DNA from: DATBLE01 sp036555585
GTDB lineage: Bacteria; Actinomycetota; Thermoleophilia; Gaiellales; Gaiellaceae
DNA length: 64,000 nucleotides
Reading direction: 5' to 3'
Assembly: GCA_036555585.1 (NCBI GenBank)
Contig: DATBLE010000027.1
Coordinates: 109,305-173,304 of the forward strand
Shown: positions 42,858 through 51,304 of the stretch, in pieces
Layout of the letters: every line of letters starts with the position of its first letter
How positions within the stretch are numbered: position 1 is the stretch's first letter
Program-made: the position numbers and the translations under genes
Notes under the pieces: model-generated
Databases searched by the model: none
What the model was told of the DNA's origin: nothing
What the model saw: the letters and a program-made list of their open reading frames with translations, nothing else

Positions 42858-43883
42858 TCACGCTGTCGCGCGTGAGTCGGCGCGACTGTACCGCCACTTC
42901 CTTAGACGTTTCAACCCGTTCCCGAGTTGGTGGATGAGGCCCGCTGCGCCGCCCGGCATCAGGAAGAGCACGGCCAGCAGGATCAGCCCGTAGAACACGG
43001 TCGACTGCACCGTCGCCTCGTTGTAGTGCAGGTGCTCGGAGAGGTGCTCGGCCCAGCTGGGCGCGAACTGGATGAACACCGCGCCGAACAGCATCCCCTC
43101 CAGCGAGCCGAGCCCGCCGACCACGGCGCCGGTGAGCAGCAGGATCGAGAGCGAGACCGGGAAGGTGTCGGGGTTGACGAAGGCGATCGCGATCGCGAGC
43201 AGCGCGCCGGCAACCCCGGCGTAGGCCGCAGCGATCCCGAACGCGAGCGTCTTGTACCGGGCCAGGCTCACGCCCGAGGAGACGGCGGCGATCGGGGCGT
43301 CGCGCACGGCGCGGAAGGCGCGGCCGAGCTGCCCGCGCAGCACCAGCCACGCGACCCCGAACATCAGCCCGGCGATCGCCCAGGTCAGGTACGAGAGCCA
43401 CTCGTTGGTCGAGAGGCCGCCGATCGGCGACGAGGGCAGCGCGATCGTCTTGCCCTGGCCGCCGCCGGTGAAGCCCTCGAAGCGCTTGGCGACGAGCGGG
43501 ATCGAGGTCGCCAGGCTGAAGGTCGCGAGCGCGAGGTAGACCCCGGAGAGCCGCAGCGCCGGCAGCCCGAACAGGAAGCCGAACGCACCGGTGAGGATCC
43601 CGGCGACCGGGATCGTCCAGTAGATGCCGACGCCGTAGTTGACGTTCAGGATCGCGGTCGTGTACGCGCCGATCGCCATGAACGCGCCGTGGCCGAGCGA
43701 GATCTGGCCGTTGTAGCCGGTGAGGACGTTCAGCCCGACGATCGCGATGAAGTAGATGCCCACGAACGCGAGCCGGTAGTTGAAGTAGTCGTTGAACGCC
43801 TTCGGCAGGAAGACGACGAGCAGCGGCACGGCGGCCAGCGCGAGGACTCGCCAGAGGATGCGGTTCGCCCCGAACGGGCTCAC
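42858..43883 (-). CDS. Branched-chain amino-acid-type ABC permease, LivM-like
   Basis: A 341-residue permease with about nine to ten transmembrane helices. GLNVLTGYNGQISLGHGAFMAIGAY is the LivM signature, and RAVRDAPIAAVSSGVSLARYK forms the cytoplasmic coupling loop contacting the ATPase. The start is GTG in a GTGA overlap with the LivH stop. It has no fused ATPase domain. Confidence 0.9.
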   Translation of the reverse strand: MSPFGANRILWRVLALAAVPLLVVFLPKAFNDYFNYRLAFVGIYFIAIVGLNVLTGYNGQISLGHGAFMAIGAYTTAILNVNYGVGIYWTIPVAGILTGAFGFLFGLPALRLSGVYLALATFSLATSIPLVAKRFEGFTGGGQGKTIALPSSPIGGLSTNEWLSYLTWAIAGLMFGVAWLVLRGQLGRAFRAVRDAPIAAVSSGVSLARYKTLAFGIAAAYAGVAGALLAIAIAFVNPDTFPVSLSILLLTGAVVGGLGSLEGMLFGAVFIQFAPSWAEHLSEHLHYNEATVQSTVFYGLILLAVLFLMPGGAAGLIHQLGNGLKRLRKWRYSRADSRATA

Positions 43884-44776
43884 ACGCGCCTCACCACGAC
43901 CTGGCCGAAGAGGCCGGCCGGCCGCACGATCAGGACGAGCATCAGCACCGCGAGCGCGAGCGGCAGCTGCAGCTCCGTGCCGAGGAACGACGACGCGTAC
44001 CCGCTGAGCAGGCTGATCCCGATGCCGATGATGAAGGCGCCGACCACCGAGCCGATCGGGCTGTCGATGCCGCCGAGCACGGCTGCGGCGAAGGCGTACG
44101 TGAGCACGATCAACATGAAGTTCGGATCGAGCTCGAGCTGGCTGGCGGCCAGCATCCCCGAGACCGCGCTCAGCACCGCGGCGAGCCCCCAGCCGATGCT
44201 CAGCATCATCGCCACGCGGATGCCGAGCAGCCGGCTCGTCGCCGGACCGACCGCAGAGGCGCGCATCTGGAGCCCGAGGCGGGTGAAGCGGAAGAAGAGA
44301 AACACGAGCGCGACGCAGATCAGCGAGATCACGATCACGGTCAGGTCCTGCTTGTTGACGATCACGCCGCCGACCTCGAAGTGGTCGCCCGGCGCGAACG
44401 GCGACGGGCTGCGCAGGAACTTCACCTCCGGCGACCAGATCCAGCCCGCCAGCCCGTTGAGGATGATCAGCAGCGCGATCGTCGCCATCACCACCGTCAG
44501 CTCCCCGGTCCGCGAGAGCGGCTGGATCACGACCTTGTACGTGGCGGCGCCGCCCGCGAACGCGATCAGGAGGGTCAGGAAGAACGCGGGCCAGTACGGG
44601 AGCCCGTGGTGCGTGATCAGCGACCAGGCGATGAAGGTGCAGAACATGCCCATCTCGCCCTGCGCGAAGTTGACGATCCCGGTGGCGCGGTGGATCAGGA
44701 CGAGCGCCAGCGCGAGCGTGGCGTAGACGCCACCGTTCGCGAGCCCGACCACCACGTACTGGAAGAACTCGCTCAC
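43880..44776 (-). CDS. Branched-chain amino-acid-type ABC permease, LivH-like
   Basis: A 298-residue permease. FFQYVVVGLANGGVYATLALALVLIHRATGIVNFAQGEMGMF is the conserved start of LivH, MRASAVGPATSRLLGIRV is the EAA-like coupling loop, and GGIDSPIGSVVGAFIIGI is typical near the C terminus. The GTG start is chosen because the longer upstream frame reads through the ATPase and unrelated genes. It forms the pore with LivM. Confidence 0.9.
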   Translation of the reverse strand: MSEFFQYVVVGLANGGVYATLALALVLIHRATGIVNFAQGEMGMFCTFIAWSLITHHGLPYWPAFFLTLLIAFAGGAATYKVVIQPLSRTGELTVVMATIALLIILNGLAGWIWSPEVKFLRSPSPFAPGDHFEVGGVIVNKQDLTVIVISLICVALVFLFFRFTRLGLQMRASAVGPATSRLLGIRVAMMLSIGWGLAAVLSAVSGMLAASQLELDPNFMLIVLTYAFAAAVLGGIDSPIGSVVGAFIIGIGISLLSGYASSFLGTELQLPLALAVLMLVLIVRPAGLFGQVVVRRV

Positions 44777-44784
44777 CCGCTCAC

Positions 44785-45495
<711 letters not shown>

Positions 45496-45570
45496 CGCGG
45501 AGGCCGATCATAAGCCGGGCGCCTCCAGCACGCCGACGGACGCCTGCCGTTCGGGTGGTTCCGGCGCAAC

Positions 45571-45598
45571 GCAGGGACAGGCTCAAGCCTGTCCCTGC
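45571..45598. repeat. 28-bp intergenic palindrome, family copy 2
   Basis: GCAGGGACAGGCT and AGCCTGTCCCTGC form perfect 13-bp arms around CA. It lies in the gap upstream of livF and before the small plus-strand gene. It differs from copy 1 by paired changes, so hairpin pairing is preserved. Confidence 0.8.
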
Positions 45599-45635
45599 TC
45601 GAAAGAAGACGCCGATCGTCTGGCAATCTGATGGG

Positions 45636-45794
45636 GTGGCACCGACTGACCGTCCGAAACCGAGGTTGCTGTCTGCTGCTCGATTCCGTGAGCTTCTCGT
45701 GAGCGCGCCTCGGGTCGACGACAAGTTCGCCGAGGACGTCCGGCAGACCCGCCGCGAGGCGAGCCTGGCGCGGAAGAATCCACGGCTGTTCTGA
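45636..45794 (+). CDS. Possible orphan antitoxin-like small protein
   Basis: A 52-residue frame from GTG: a basic start (DRPKPRLLSAARFRELLVSAP), then RVDDKFAEDVRQTRREASLARKNPRLF. The C-terminal part resembles the toxin-binding tails of some VapB/Phd-type antitoxins. No toxin follows on this strand; the next gene is the convergent GNAT toxin. It could be a truncated antitoxin. Support is weak. Confidence 0.35.
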   Translation: MAPTDRPKPRLLSAARFRELLVSAPRVDDKFAEDVRQTRREASLARKNPRLF

Positions 45795-45803
45795 CCCGAC
45801 CGC

Positions 45804-46322
45804 TCAGCCGCTGCGCTTCTGCACGAACGCGCGCAGATCCTTGAGCAGCATGAGTAGGTGAAGCGGGTCGGTCGGCGACTCCTCGAAGCCGTACTGCAGG
45901 TACCAGGCCTTCGCCGCTTCGTGCTTCGCGTGCACCAGCAAGACGCGGGCGCCGATCGACTCGGCTGCCTCGAGACAGCGAAGCATGGCGTCCTGGAGCA
46001 GAGATCGGCCGAGTCCGGCACGCTGGTGCTCCCGATGCACGGCGAGCCGGGCAAGCAGGACGGCCGGTATGGGCCTCGCCCGTGGCTGGCCTCTGAGCGC
46101 TCGCTCCGTTGCGTCCTCCGGCGCGACCTGAGCAGCCGCCAGCGCGTAGTAGCCGACCACCGTCGTCCCGTCTCCGGACGTCGTGACGAACACGCGAGCA
46201 GAGCCCGAGGCGTGAGCGTCGCGTGCATGCCGCGCCAGCCAGTCGTCCAGGGCCGGCTCGCCGCAGGAGAACTCGTCGAGGCGGTGGCTCCTGTCGAGCG
46301 GCTCCGGCGGCCGGTACGGCAC
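45804..46322 (-). CDS. GNAT-family toxin of a type II TA pair (TacT/AtaT type)
   Basis: A 172-residue acetyltransferase. The N terminus FSCGEPALDDWLARHARDAHASG is the TacT-like substrate region, LLARLAVHREHQRAGLGRSLLQDAM binds acetyl-CoA and AKAWYLQYGFEES has the catalytic Tyr. Family members block translation by acetylating charged tRNAs. The GTG start is three bases after the DUF1778 antitoxin stop. Confidence 0.88.
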   Translation of the reverse strand: MPYRPPEPLDRSHRLDEFSCGEPALDDWLARHARDAHASGSARVFVTTSGDGTTVVGYYALAAAQVAPEDATERALRGQPRARPIPAVLLARLAVHREHQRAGLGRSLLQDAMLRCLEAAESIGARVLLVHAKHEAAKAWYLQYGFEESPTDPLHLLMLLKDLRAFVQKRSG

Positions 46323-46325
46323 CGA

Positions 46326-46598
46326 CTACGCGTCGCTGAAGACGCTCGGGCTCGAGAACAGCTTCTCGAGTCCGGGGTTCTTGCGTGGCGGGCGGTCGAG
46401 CAGCTCGACGAACAGCTCCCACTGCTCCGGCGCCAGTGCGAACGCCGATCGATCCGCCAGCAGGCGCTCGGCCTCCAGGGTCGCTGCCTCGACCACGAAC
46501 TCCGTGAGCGTGCGGTGCGAGGACGCCGCCGCCTGTCGTACGAGACGATCGGTCCCGGGCTCGACGCGGAAGTCCCAGCGCTGCTTGCTGTCGGCCAT
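46326..46598 (-). CDS. DUF1778-family antitoxin (TacA-like)
   Basis: A 90-residue ribbon-helix-helix antitoxin. WDFRVEPGTDRLVRQAAASSHRTLTEFVVEAATLEAERLL is the DNA-binding RHH, and the tail FALAPEQWELFVELLDRPPRKNPGLEKLF wraps the toxin. The ATG MADSKQ is chosen; the longer frame is unrelated. ACACTG occurs twice in the 40 bp upstream (near 46605-46622), a likely autoregulatory operator. Confidence 0.88.
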   Translation of the reverse strand: MADSKQRWDFRVEPGTDRLVRQAAASSHRTLTEFVVEAATLEAERLLADRSAFALAPEQWELFVELLDRPPRKNPGLEKLFSSPSVFSDA

Positions 46599-46666
46599 GG
46601 AATCAGTGTACACACAGTGTCCGTACAAGTCCGCTGCGCAGGCAGGGCCGCAGCGAGGGTACGAGG

Positions 46667-46694
46667 GCAGTGACAGGTTTAAGCCTGTCACTGC
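46667..46694. repeat. 28-bp intergenic palindrome, family copy 3
   Basis: GCAGTGACAGG and CCTGTCACTGC flank TTTAAG, and 13 of 14 positions pair overall. It lies between the TA operon promoter and the divergent serine-protease gene. Confidence 0.8.
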
Positions 46695-46738
46695 GGTTGC
46701 GCGGAGGAGTCGATGGGGCCGTCGTCTAACCCAGACAC

Positions 46739-47875
46739 GTGACCAGGCTGGACTGGATCCTGCTCGCGATCGTCGCCGTCGCCGGCCTGGTCGGGTTGCG
46801 CAAGGGGCTCGTCGCCGGCCTGCTCGCGATCACCGGGATCGTCGCCGGCGCCATGGTCGGAGCGCGGCTGGCGAAGGTCGTCCTGCCTGGCGGCTCGCAC
46901 TCGCCGTACGCGCCGCTCGTCGGGCTGGCCGGCGCGGTCATCGGGGCGGCCGTGCTGGAAGCGGTCGGCTCGATGGTCGGTTCGCTGTTCCGCTCCGGGC
47001 TGCGCTTCCCGCCGCTGCGGGCGCTCGACAGCGCCGGCGGGCTCGTGCTCGGCGCCGCGGCCGGCCTCGCCCTCGTCTGGGTGTTCGGCGCAACCGCCCT
47101 GCTGCTCCCCGGCCAGCCCACGCTGAGGCGCGACGTCCAGCGCTCGGCGCTGATCGGCCGCCTGAACTCGATCGTCCCCTCCGACGAGATCCTGCACGCA
47201 CTCGCCCGGGTCGACCCGTTCCCGTCGATCGCCGGCCCGGAGATCCCGGCCGGGCCGCTCGACGGCCCCATCGCGGGCGACCGGGCCGTGCGGGCGGCGA
47301 CCGCGAGCGTCGTCCGCGTCCTCGGCTCCGCCTGCGGCCTGGGCATCTCCGGGAGCGGCTGGGTGGTCGCTCCCGACCTCGTCGTCACGGCCGCGCACGT
47401 CGTTGCCGGCGAGCGCTCGACGTCGGTCGTCCCGCCGGGCACCGAGCAGCGGCTCGCCGCCAGTGTGATCGGCTTCGACCCGAAGAACGACGTCGCGATC
47501 CTCCGCGTCCAGGGGCTCTCCGCCAGGCCGCTCAAACTCGCCGACCCCGAGGAGAAGCGCCCCGTCGGGATCGTCGGCTATCCGCTGAACGGCCCGCTCG
47601 ACGTCGAGCCGGGCCGCGTCGGCGCGACCGAGAAGGTGCTCGCCGAGGACGCGTACGGCCACAGCCCCGTCGAGCGCACGATCACGAGCCTCGCTGGCGT
47701 CGTCCGCCACGGCAACTCCGGCGGCCCGGCGATCGACAGCGATGGTCGTGTGCAGCTGACCGTGTTCGCCTCACGGGTCGGCGGCACCGGCGGCTACGGG
47801 ATCCCGGCGAGCGTCGTCCGGAAGCTGCTCGACAAGGCATACGCCCCGGTCTCGACCGGCGAATGCGCCCCCTGA
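46739..47875 (+). CDS. MarP-like membrane serine protease (CvpA plus trypsin)
   Basis: A 378-residue protein with four transmembrane helices in an N-terminal CvpA-like domain (residues 5-123), then a chymotrypsin-fold protease domain. The catalytic triad is His220 (TAAHVV), Asp251 (KNDVAIL) and Ser327 (GNSGGPA). Cys199 and Cys376 sit where the redox-sensitive disulfide of mycobacterial MarP lies. MarP protects the periplasm against acid and oxidative stress. The start is GTG. A fragment of a second copy lies downstream of the mazEF pair. Confidence 0.9.
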   Translation: MTRLDWILLAIVAVAGLVGLRKGLVAGLLAITGIVAGAMVGARLAKVVLPGGSHSPYAPLVGLAGAVIGAAVLEAVGSMVGSLFRSGLRFPPLRALDSAGGLVLGAAAGLALVWVFGATALLLPGQPTLRRDVQRSALIGRLNSIVPSDEILHALARVDPFPSIAGPEIPAGPLDGPIAGDRAVRAATASVVRVLGSACGLGISGSGWVVAPDLVVTAAHVVAGERSTSVVPPGTEQRLAASVIGFDPKNDVAILRVQGLSARPLKLADPEEKRPVGIVGYPLNGPLDVEPGRVGATEKVLAEDAYGHSPVERTITSLAGVVRHGNSGGPAIDSDGRVQLTVFASRVGGTGGYGIPASVVRKLLDKAYAPVSTGECAP

Positions 47876-47887
47876 TCTCCACGCTGG

Positions 47888-47906
47888 TGTAGACTATTCG
47901 TCTACA
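47888..47906. promoter_or_regulatory. Candidate operator of the mazEF-type pair
   Basis: TGTAGAC and GTCTACA form perfect 7-bp arms around TATTC, ending on the A of the antitoxin ATG. The antitoxin RHH could bind here and repress its own operon. Confidence 0.6.
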
Positions 47907-48151
47907 TGAAGACGACGACCATTCGGGTCGCGGCCGACACCCGCGACCGGCTGAACGAGATCGCTCGCCGGCGAGGTGAGCCGGCAAGTGACGTGGTCGC
48001 CGCCCTCGTGGAGGAGGCCGACGACCGTGCCCTGCTCGCAGACGCCTTCTCAGACTGGGAACGCCTGTGCGACGACCCGGAGGCGATCAGGGCGTATCGC
48101 GCAGATCTCCGTGAGCTTGAGGCATTCGAGACGTCGCTACCCGACTATTGA
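47906..48151 (+). CDS. RHH-type antitoxin (MazE/VapB-like)
   Basis: An 81-residue protein with an N-terminal ribbon-helix-helix (KTTTIRVAADTRDRLNEIARRRGEPASDVVAALVEEA) and an acidic C terminus (DDPEAIRAYRADLRELEAFE) that should bind the toxin. Its TGA overlaps the TTG of the toxin gene (TTGA). No Shine-Dalgarno site fits between the palindrome and the ATG, so initiation is probably leaderless. Confidence 0.87.
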   Translation: MKTTTIRVAADTRDRLNEIARRRGEPASDVVAALVEEADDRALLADAFSDWERLCDDPEAIRAYRADLRELEAFETSLPDY

Positions 48152-48498
48152 GCCCGGAGGTCCGACAAGGGGACGTCGTCTGGGCGGATCCCGATCCGAC
48201 GCGTGGATCCGAGCAGGCAAAGCCCCGACCGTTCGCGATCGTCTCGGTCGACCAGCTCAATCGCTCCAGACTCGGCATCTCGCTCGTTATCCCGTTCACC
48301 CGGACGGACTTCTCCAACGCCCTGCACCTCGCGGTTGCGCCCCCGGAGGGCGGACTTCGGGAGCGCAGCTTCGCGATGCCCGAGCAGCTTCGGACGCTGT
48401 CACACGAGCGCGTGACCCGCAGGCTGGGAACTCTGCGGCCGGCGACACTTTCGGAGCTTCTCCGCCGCTGCCGTCTGCTTCTTCGCGAGTCGGAGTAG
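48148..48498 (+). CDS. MazF/PemK-family toxin endoribonuclease
   Basis: A 116-residue toxin with VRQGDVVWADPDPTRGSEQAKPRPFAIVSVD at the start, including the conserved Gly-Ser/Arg loop, LVIPFTRTDFSN, and the C-terminal LRTLSHERVTRRLGTL helix. MazF enzymes cleave single-stranded mRNA or rRNA. The start is TTG, coupled to the antitoxin. Remnants of a protease gene follow directly. Confidence 0.88.
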   Translation: MSPEVRQGDVVWADPDPTRGSEQAKPRPFAIVSVDQLNRSRLGISLVIPFTRTDFSNALHLAVAPPEGGLRERSFAMPEQLRTLSHERVTRRLGTLRPATLSELLRRCRLLLRESE

Positions 48499-48541
48499 GT
48501 TGGCCAAGAGACGGCGTCTGCGCGTCCTGGGCGGCGTATCC

Positions 48542-48643
48542 GGCGTCGTGCGTTACGGCAACTCCGGCGGCCCGGCGATCGACAGCGACGGCCGGGTGCA
48601 GCTGACCGTGTTCGCCTCCCGGGTCGGCGGCACTGGCGGCTGA
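48542..48643 (+). pseudogene. Remnant of a second MarP-like protease gene
   Basis: 102 bp encoding GVVRYGNSGGPAIDSDG, then RVQLTVFASRVGGTGG and a stop. It matches residues 320-352 of the intact protease gene at 46739, with a few synonymous differences and His to Tyr before the active-site motif. The rest of the copy is missing. The duplicate segments flank the mazEF pair. Confidence 0.85.
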
Positions 48644-48647
48644 GCAG

Positions 48648-49554
48648 GTGCTGACGCTGAGGCGGCGGCGGTGGATCTGCGTGGTGACGATCGTGCTGCT
48701 CGGCCTGGTCGCCTCGGGCTCGGACGGAGCGGAGGCGATGCCGGTCGCGCGCTCCCCGTTCGTCCTGCGTCAGATGGCGAGTGGCCTGCCCGGGGCGGTC
48801 TTCGTCGCGCCCGCTCCGTCGGGCCTGCCCGGCCGGTTGTACGTCGTCCAGAAGAGCGGCCGGATCATGGTCGTCGACCGTGGCCGGACGCAGCCGAGGC
48901 CGTTCCTCGACCTGCGCGGCCAGGTGGCCCGCGGCGAGCTGCGGGGGCTGTTCTCGGTGGCCTTCCATCCCGACTTCCGCCGCACCGGCGAGCTCTTCGT
49001 CAACTACGTGGGCCGCGACGGCGACATCTACGTGACGAGGTTCCGGTCGGTCCACGGCGTCGCCGCCCTCTCGGTCTCCGCAACCCCCGGCGGATGTCGT
49101 TCGACCGCCGCACCGGCGACCTCTACATCGGGGACGTCGGCGAGACCCACCGCGAGGTGGTGGGCCGGCTGCCGAAGCGGTTCCGCGGAACCGCCAACTT
49201 CGGCTGGCCCGGCTGGGAGGGCTCGGTTTCCACCGCACCGGCACCGGCCGGCCTGCCCGGGCGCGTGCTCTCGCCGCTGCTCGAGTACGCACACGAAGGG
49301 AAGCGCTGCTACGCGGTCGTCGGCGGCTACGTGTACCGGGGCGCCGACCTCCCGAGCCTCGCGGGCCGGTACCTCTACGGCGATCTCTGCGGCGGCGTCT
49401 GGAGCGCGCGGATCGCCGGCGGGGTGGCCCGGGCCCGGCGTGCGGAGCGGCTGAGTCCCCCTGGCAGTTGCTCGTCTCCATCGGCGAGGGCACCTCGGGC
49501 GAGCTGTACATCGTCACCCTCGAGGGTCGGGTCTACGAGGTCTCGTCGGGCTGA
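48648..49554 (+). pseudogene. Broken PQQ-dependent sugar (sorbosone) dehydrogenase-like gene
   Basis: Three frames carry parts of one beta-propeller dehydrogenase. Frame one (from GTG 48648) has a signal peptide and GRLYVVQKSGRIMVV, then GLFSVAFHPDF and IYVTRFRSVH. Frame two (from about 49067) has LGLRNPRRMSFDRRTGDLYI, then GDVGETHREV and NFGWPGWEG. Frame three (from about 49459) has LVSIGEGTSGELYIVTLEG and the stop. The stretch between YVTRF and LGLRNP, which holds the PQQ/calcium ligands in intact proteins, is deleted. The protein cannot be functional. Confidence 0.85.
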
Positions 49555-49634
49555 GGACGCGACGAGCGACGGGCGGTAGGGTCAGTCGCTGATGGGCTTT
49601 ATTTCCATGAATATGTAGATAAGAGGGGTACTTT

Positions 49635-49648
49635 TATACATCGTCGTG
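49635..49648 (+). promoter_or_regulatory. Candidate -10 and leaderless start
   Basis: TATACA at 49635-49640 is followed by TCGTC and GTG at 49646. The expected transcription start coincides with the GTG. The surrounding 60 bp (49595-49640) are strikingly AT-rich for this genome. No good -35 box is seen. Confidence 0.4.
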
Positions 49649-51115
49649 CTACGATCACGAATCGTGGCCCTGAACGACGAGATGATCGGCTTGCTCAACC
49701 CGTGGTGGACCGATTCTCACTGGCGAGAGACGGATCCGCATCTCCAGGCGCTCGCGCGCTCGGAAGTGGTGCTGCCCGCCCCCGGCTTCGTGGAGGGGCT
49801 GGAGGTCGGTGACCGTTCGACCCACGTAGTCCGGGGCCCTCGGCAGGTCGGAAAGTCGACAGGCTTGAAGCTGCTCGTTCGCCGTCTGCTCGACAACGGC
49901 ACCGACCCGCGTCGGGTCGCCTACCTGAATCTCGACCTGCTCGAGGATCAGCCGATCCAAGAGGTCGCGGCGTCTGTCGTCCGGGCGAAGCAGCTCGCAG
50001 CTACCGGGGACGAATCGTGCGTGCTCATGCTCGACGAGGTCACGACGGTTCCGAAATGGGCGCGCGCCGTCAAGGCGGTCTGGGACGCGGGCGTCACCCG
50101 TCGCGACACCGTCGTCTGCACGGGCTCCTCGGCGGTCGACCTCGCCGAGCAGGAGCTCGAAGCGTTGCCGGGACGCCGACGAACAGGACTCGACCATCTC
50201 CTCTTGCCGCAGTCGTTTGCGTCGTTCGCCCGCGCCGTCGACTCGCGCATCCCGCCATCGCCTGAGTCGACCATCGCCGAGATGCTGGGAGCCGAAGAAC
50301 GGACGCTGCTCGAGCGTCACCGAGCGTTCGTGCCAGTCTTCAATGACATCCTCGAGCGTTACCTCGTGTTCGGCGGTCTTCCCGCCGCGATCGTCGAGGC
50401 AGCGGAAGGGGCGCGCGACCCTTCGCGTGAGGTGAAACGCGTCATCTGGGATTCCGTGAGCCGCGAAGTACGGAAGCGGGGCGCAAGCGAGCCTGCGTTG
50501 CGTGCGCTGCTGGAGCGGGTGATTCGCTCGCTCGGCTCGAAGACGAGCTGGCCGACCGTCGCCCGCGAGCTGGACATGGCGCTCGGTGGCCGCAAGGTGC
50601 CTCCCGATGCTCGCTCGGTCCGCTCATACGTCGAGTTCCTGGGCCTGTGCTACGAACTGATGACGCTCTACTTCTGGAAGACCGGTTCGGGCACGAACGA
50701 CCTCAGCCGCGACAAGAAGCTCTACTTCGGCGATCCGCTGCTGCAGACGGTGGTACTCGATCACACGCCCGGCCTCGACCTCGACCGAGCTGCGACCGTC
50801 GAGAACGTGCTCGCGCTGGCCCTCTACCGGCGCTACGAATCCGTCGAACGTCAAGCTGACGGCTTCACCGCTCCAGATGAGCTCCACGTCTACGAGACGA
50901 GCGCGCCGCGCGAGATCGACTTCGTCTGCCGACAGCGGCGCGACGCCGAGCTCGTCGAGGTCAAGTTCCAACGGAACGTGTCGTTAGCGGCGACGCAGAC
51001 GATGCGCAGAGCCTTTCCGAGCCGCACCGGCATCGTCGCCTCGATCGACTCATTCGAGCTCGGTGACCAGTTCGCTGTGATCCCTGCGTCCCTCGCGCTC
51101 TGGGCACTGGGATAG
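49646..51115 (+). CDS. AAA-type ATPase with DUF4143-like domain
   Basis: A 489-residue protein. Walker A is GPRQVGKST (64-72), and Walker B is CVLMLDEVT near 126-134. A winged-helix-like middle follows, then a C-terminal module with YVEFLGLCYELMTLYFW and EIDFVCRQRRDAELVEVKF. The last resembles the D-ExK nuclease-fold tail of DUF4143 ATPases. These are common, poorly understood, patchily distributed genes, sometimes linked to defence. GTG at 49646 or 49664 may be used. Its AT-rich leader, pseudogene neighbours and trailing tRNA fragment suggest horizontal acquisition. Confidence 0.85.
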   Translation: MLRSRIVALNDEMIGLLNPWWTDSHWRETDPHLQALARSEVVLPAPGFVEGLEVGDRSTHVVRGPRQVGKSTGLKLLVRRLLDNGTDPRRVAYLNLDLLEDQPIQEVAASVVRAKQLAATGDESCVLMLDEVTTVPKWARAVKAVWDAGVTRRDTVVCTGSSAVDLAEQELEALPGRRRTGLDHLLLPQSFASFARAVDSRIPPSPESTIAEMLGAEERTLLERHRAFVPVFNDILERYLVFGGLPAAIVEAAEGARDPSREVKRVIWDSVSREVRKRGASEPALRALLERVIRSLGSKTSWPTVARELDMALGGRKVPPDARSVRSYVEFLGLCYELMTLYFWKTGSGTNDLSRDKKLYFGDPLLQTVVLDHTPGLDLDRAATVENVLALALYRRYESVERQADGFTAPDELHVYETSAPREIDFVCRQRRDAELVEVKFQRNVSLAATQTMRRAFPSRTGIVASIDSFELGDQFAVIPASLALWALG

Positions 51116-51190
51116 CGACGATCGCCGGGCGCAACTGTGACGAACTCGAGACTGTTTCGGCGCGGTCTCAGCGCTACGAAGAGGCCAGTT

Positions 51191-51214
51191 CGGGTTCGAG
51201 TCCCGCGCCCTCCG
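51191..51214 (+). other. 3' tRNA remnant (T arm and acceptor end)
   Basis: CGGGTTCGAGTCCCGCGCCC followed by TCCG is a T arm and the 3' acceptor strand (GCCCTCC plus discriminator G, as in tRNA-Ser). No GGAGGGC 5' strand, D arm or anticodon arm is present in the preceding 100 bp. It is probably a duplicated tRNA 3' end left by integration. Confidence 0.65.
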
Positions 51215-51304
51215 CCGACTGACGTCTACGATGCGCACGTCACTCGTGTGCGAAGGCGTGGCCTTCGCTTCAGCCCCGGCGGCCCGCCTGCGGGCCGCCG
51301 GCGT

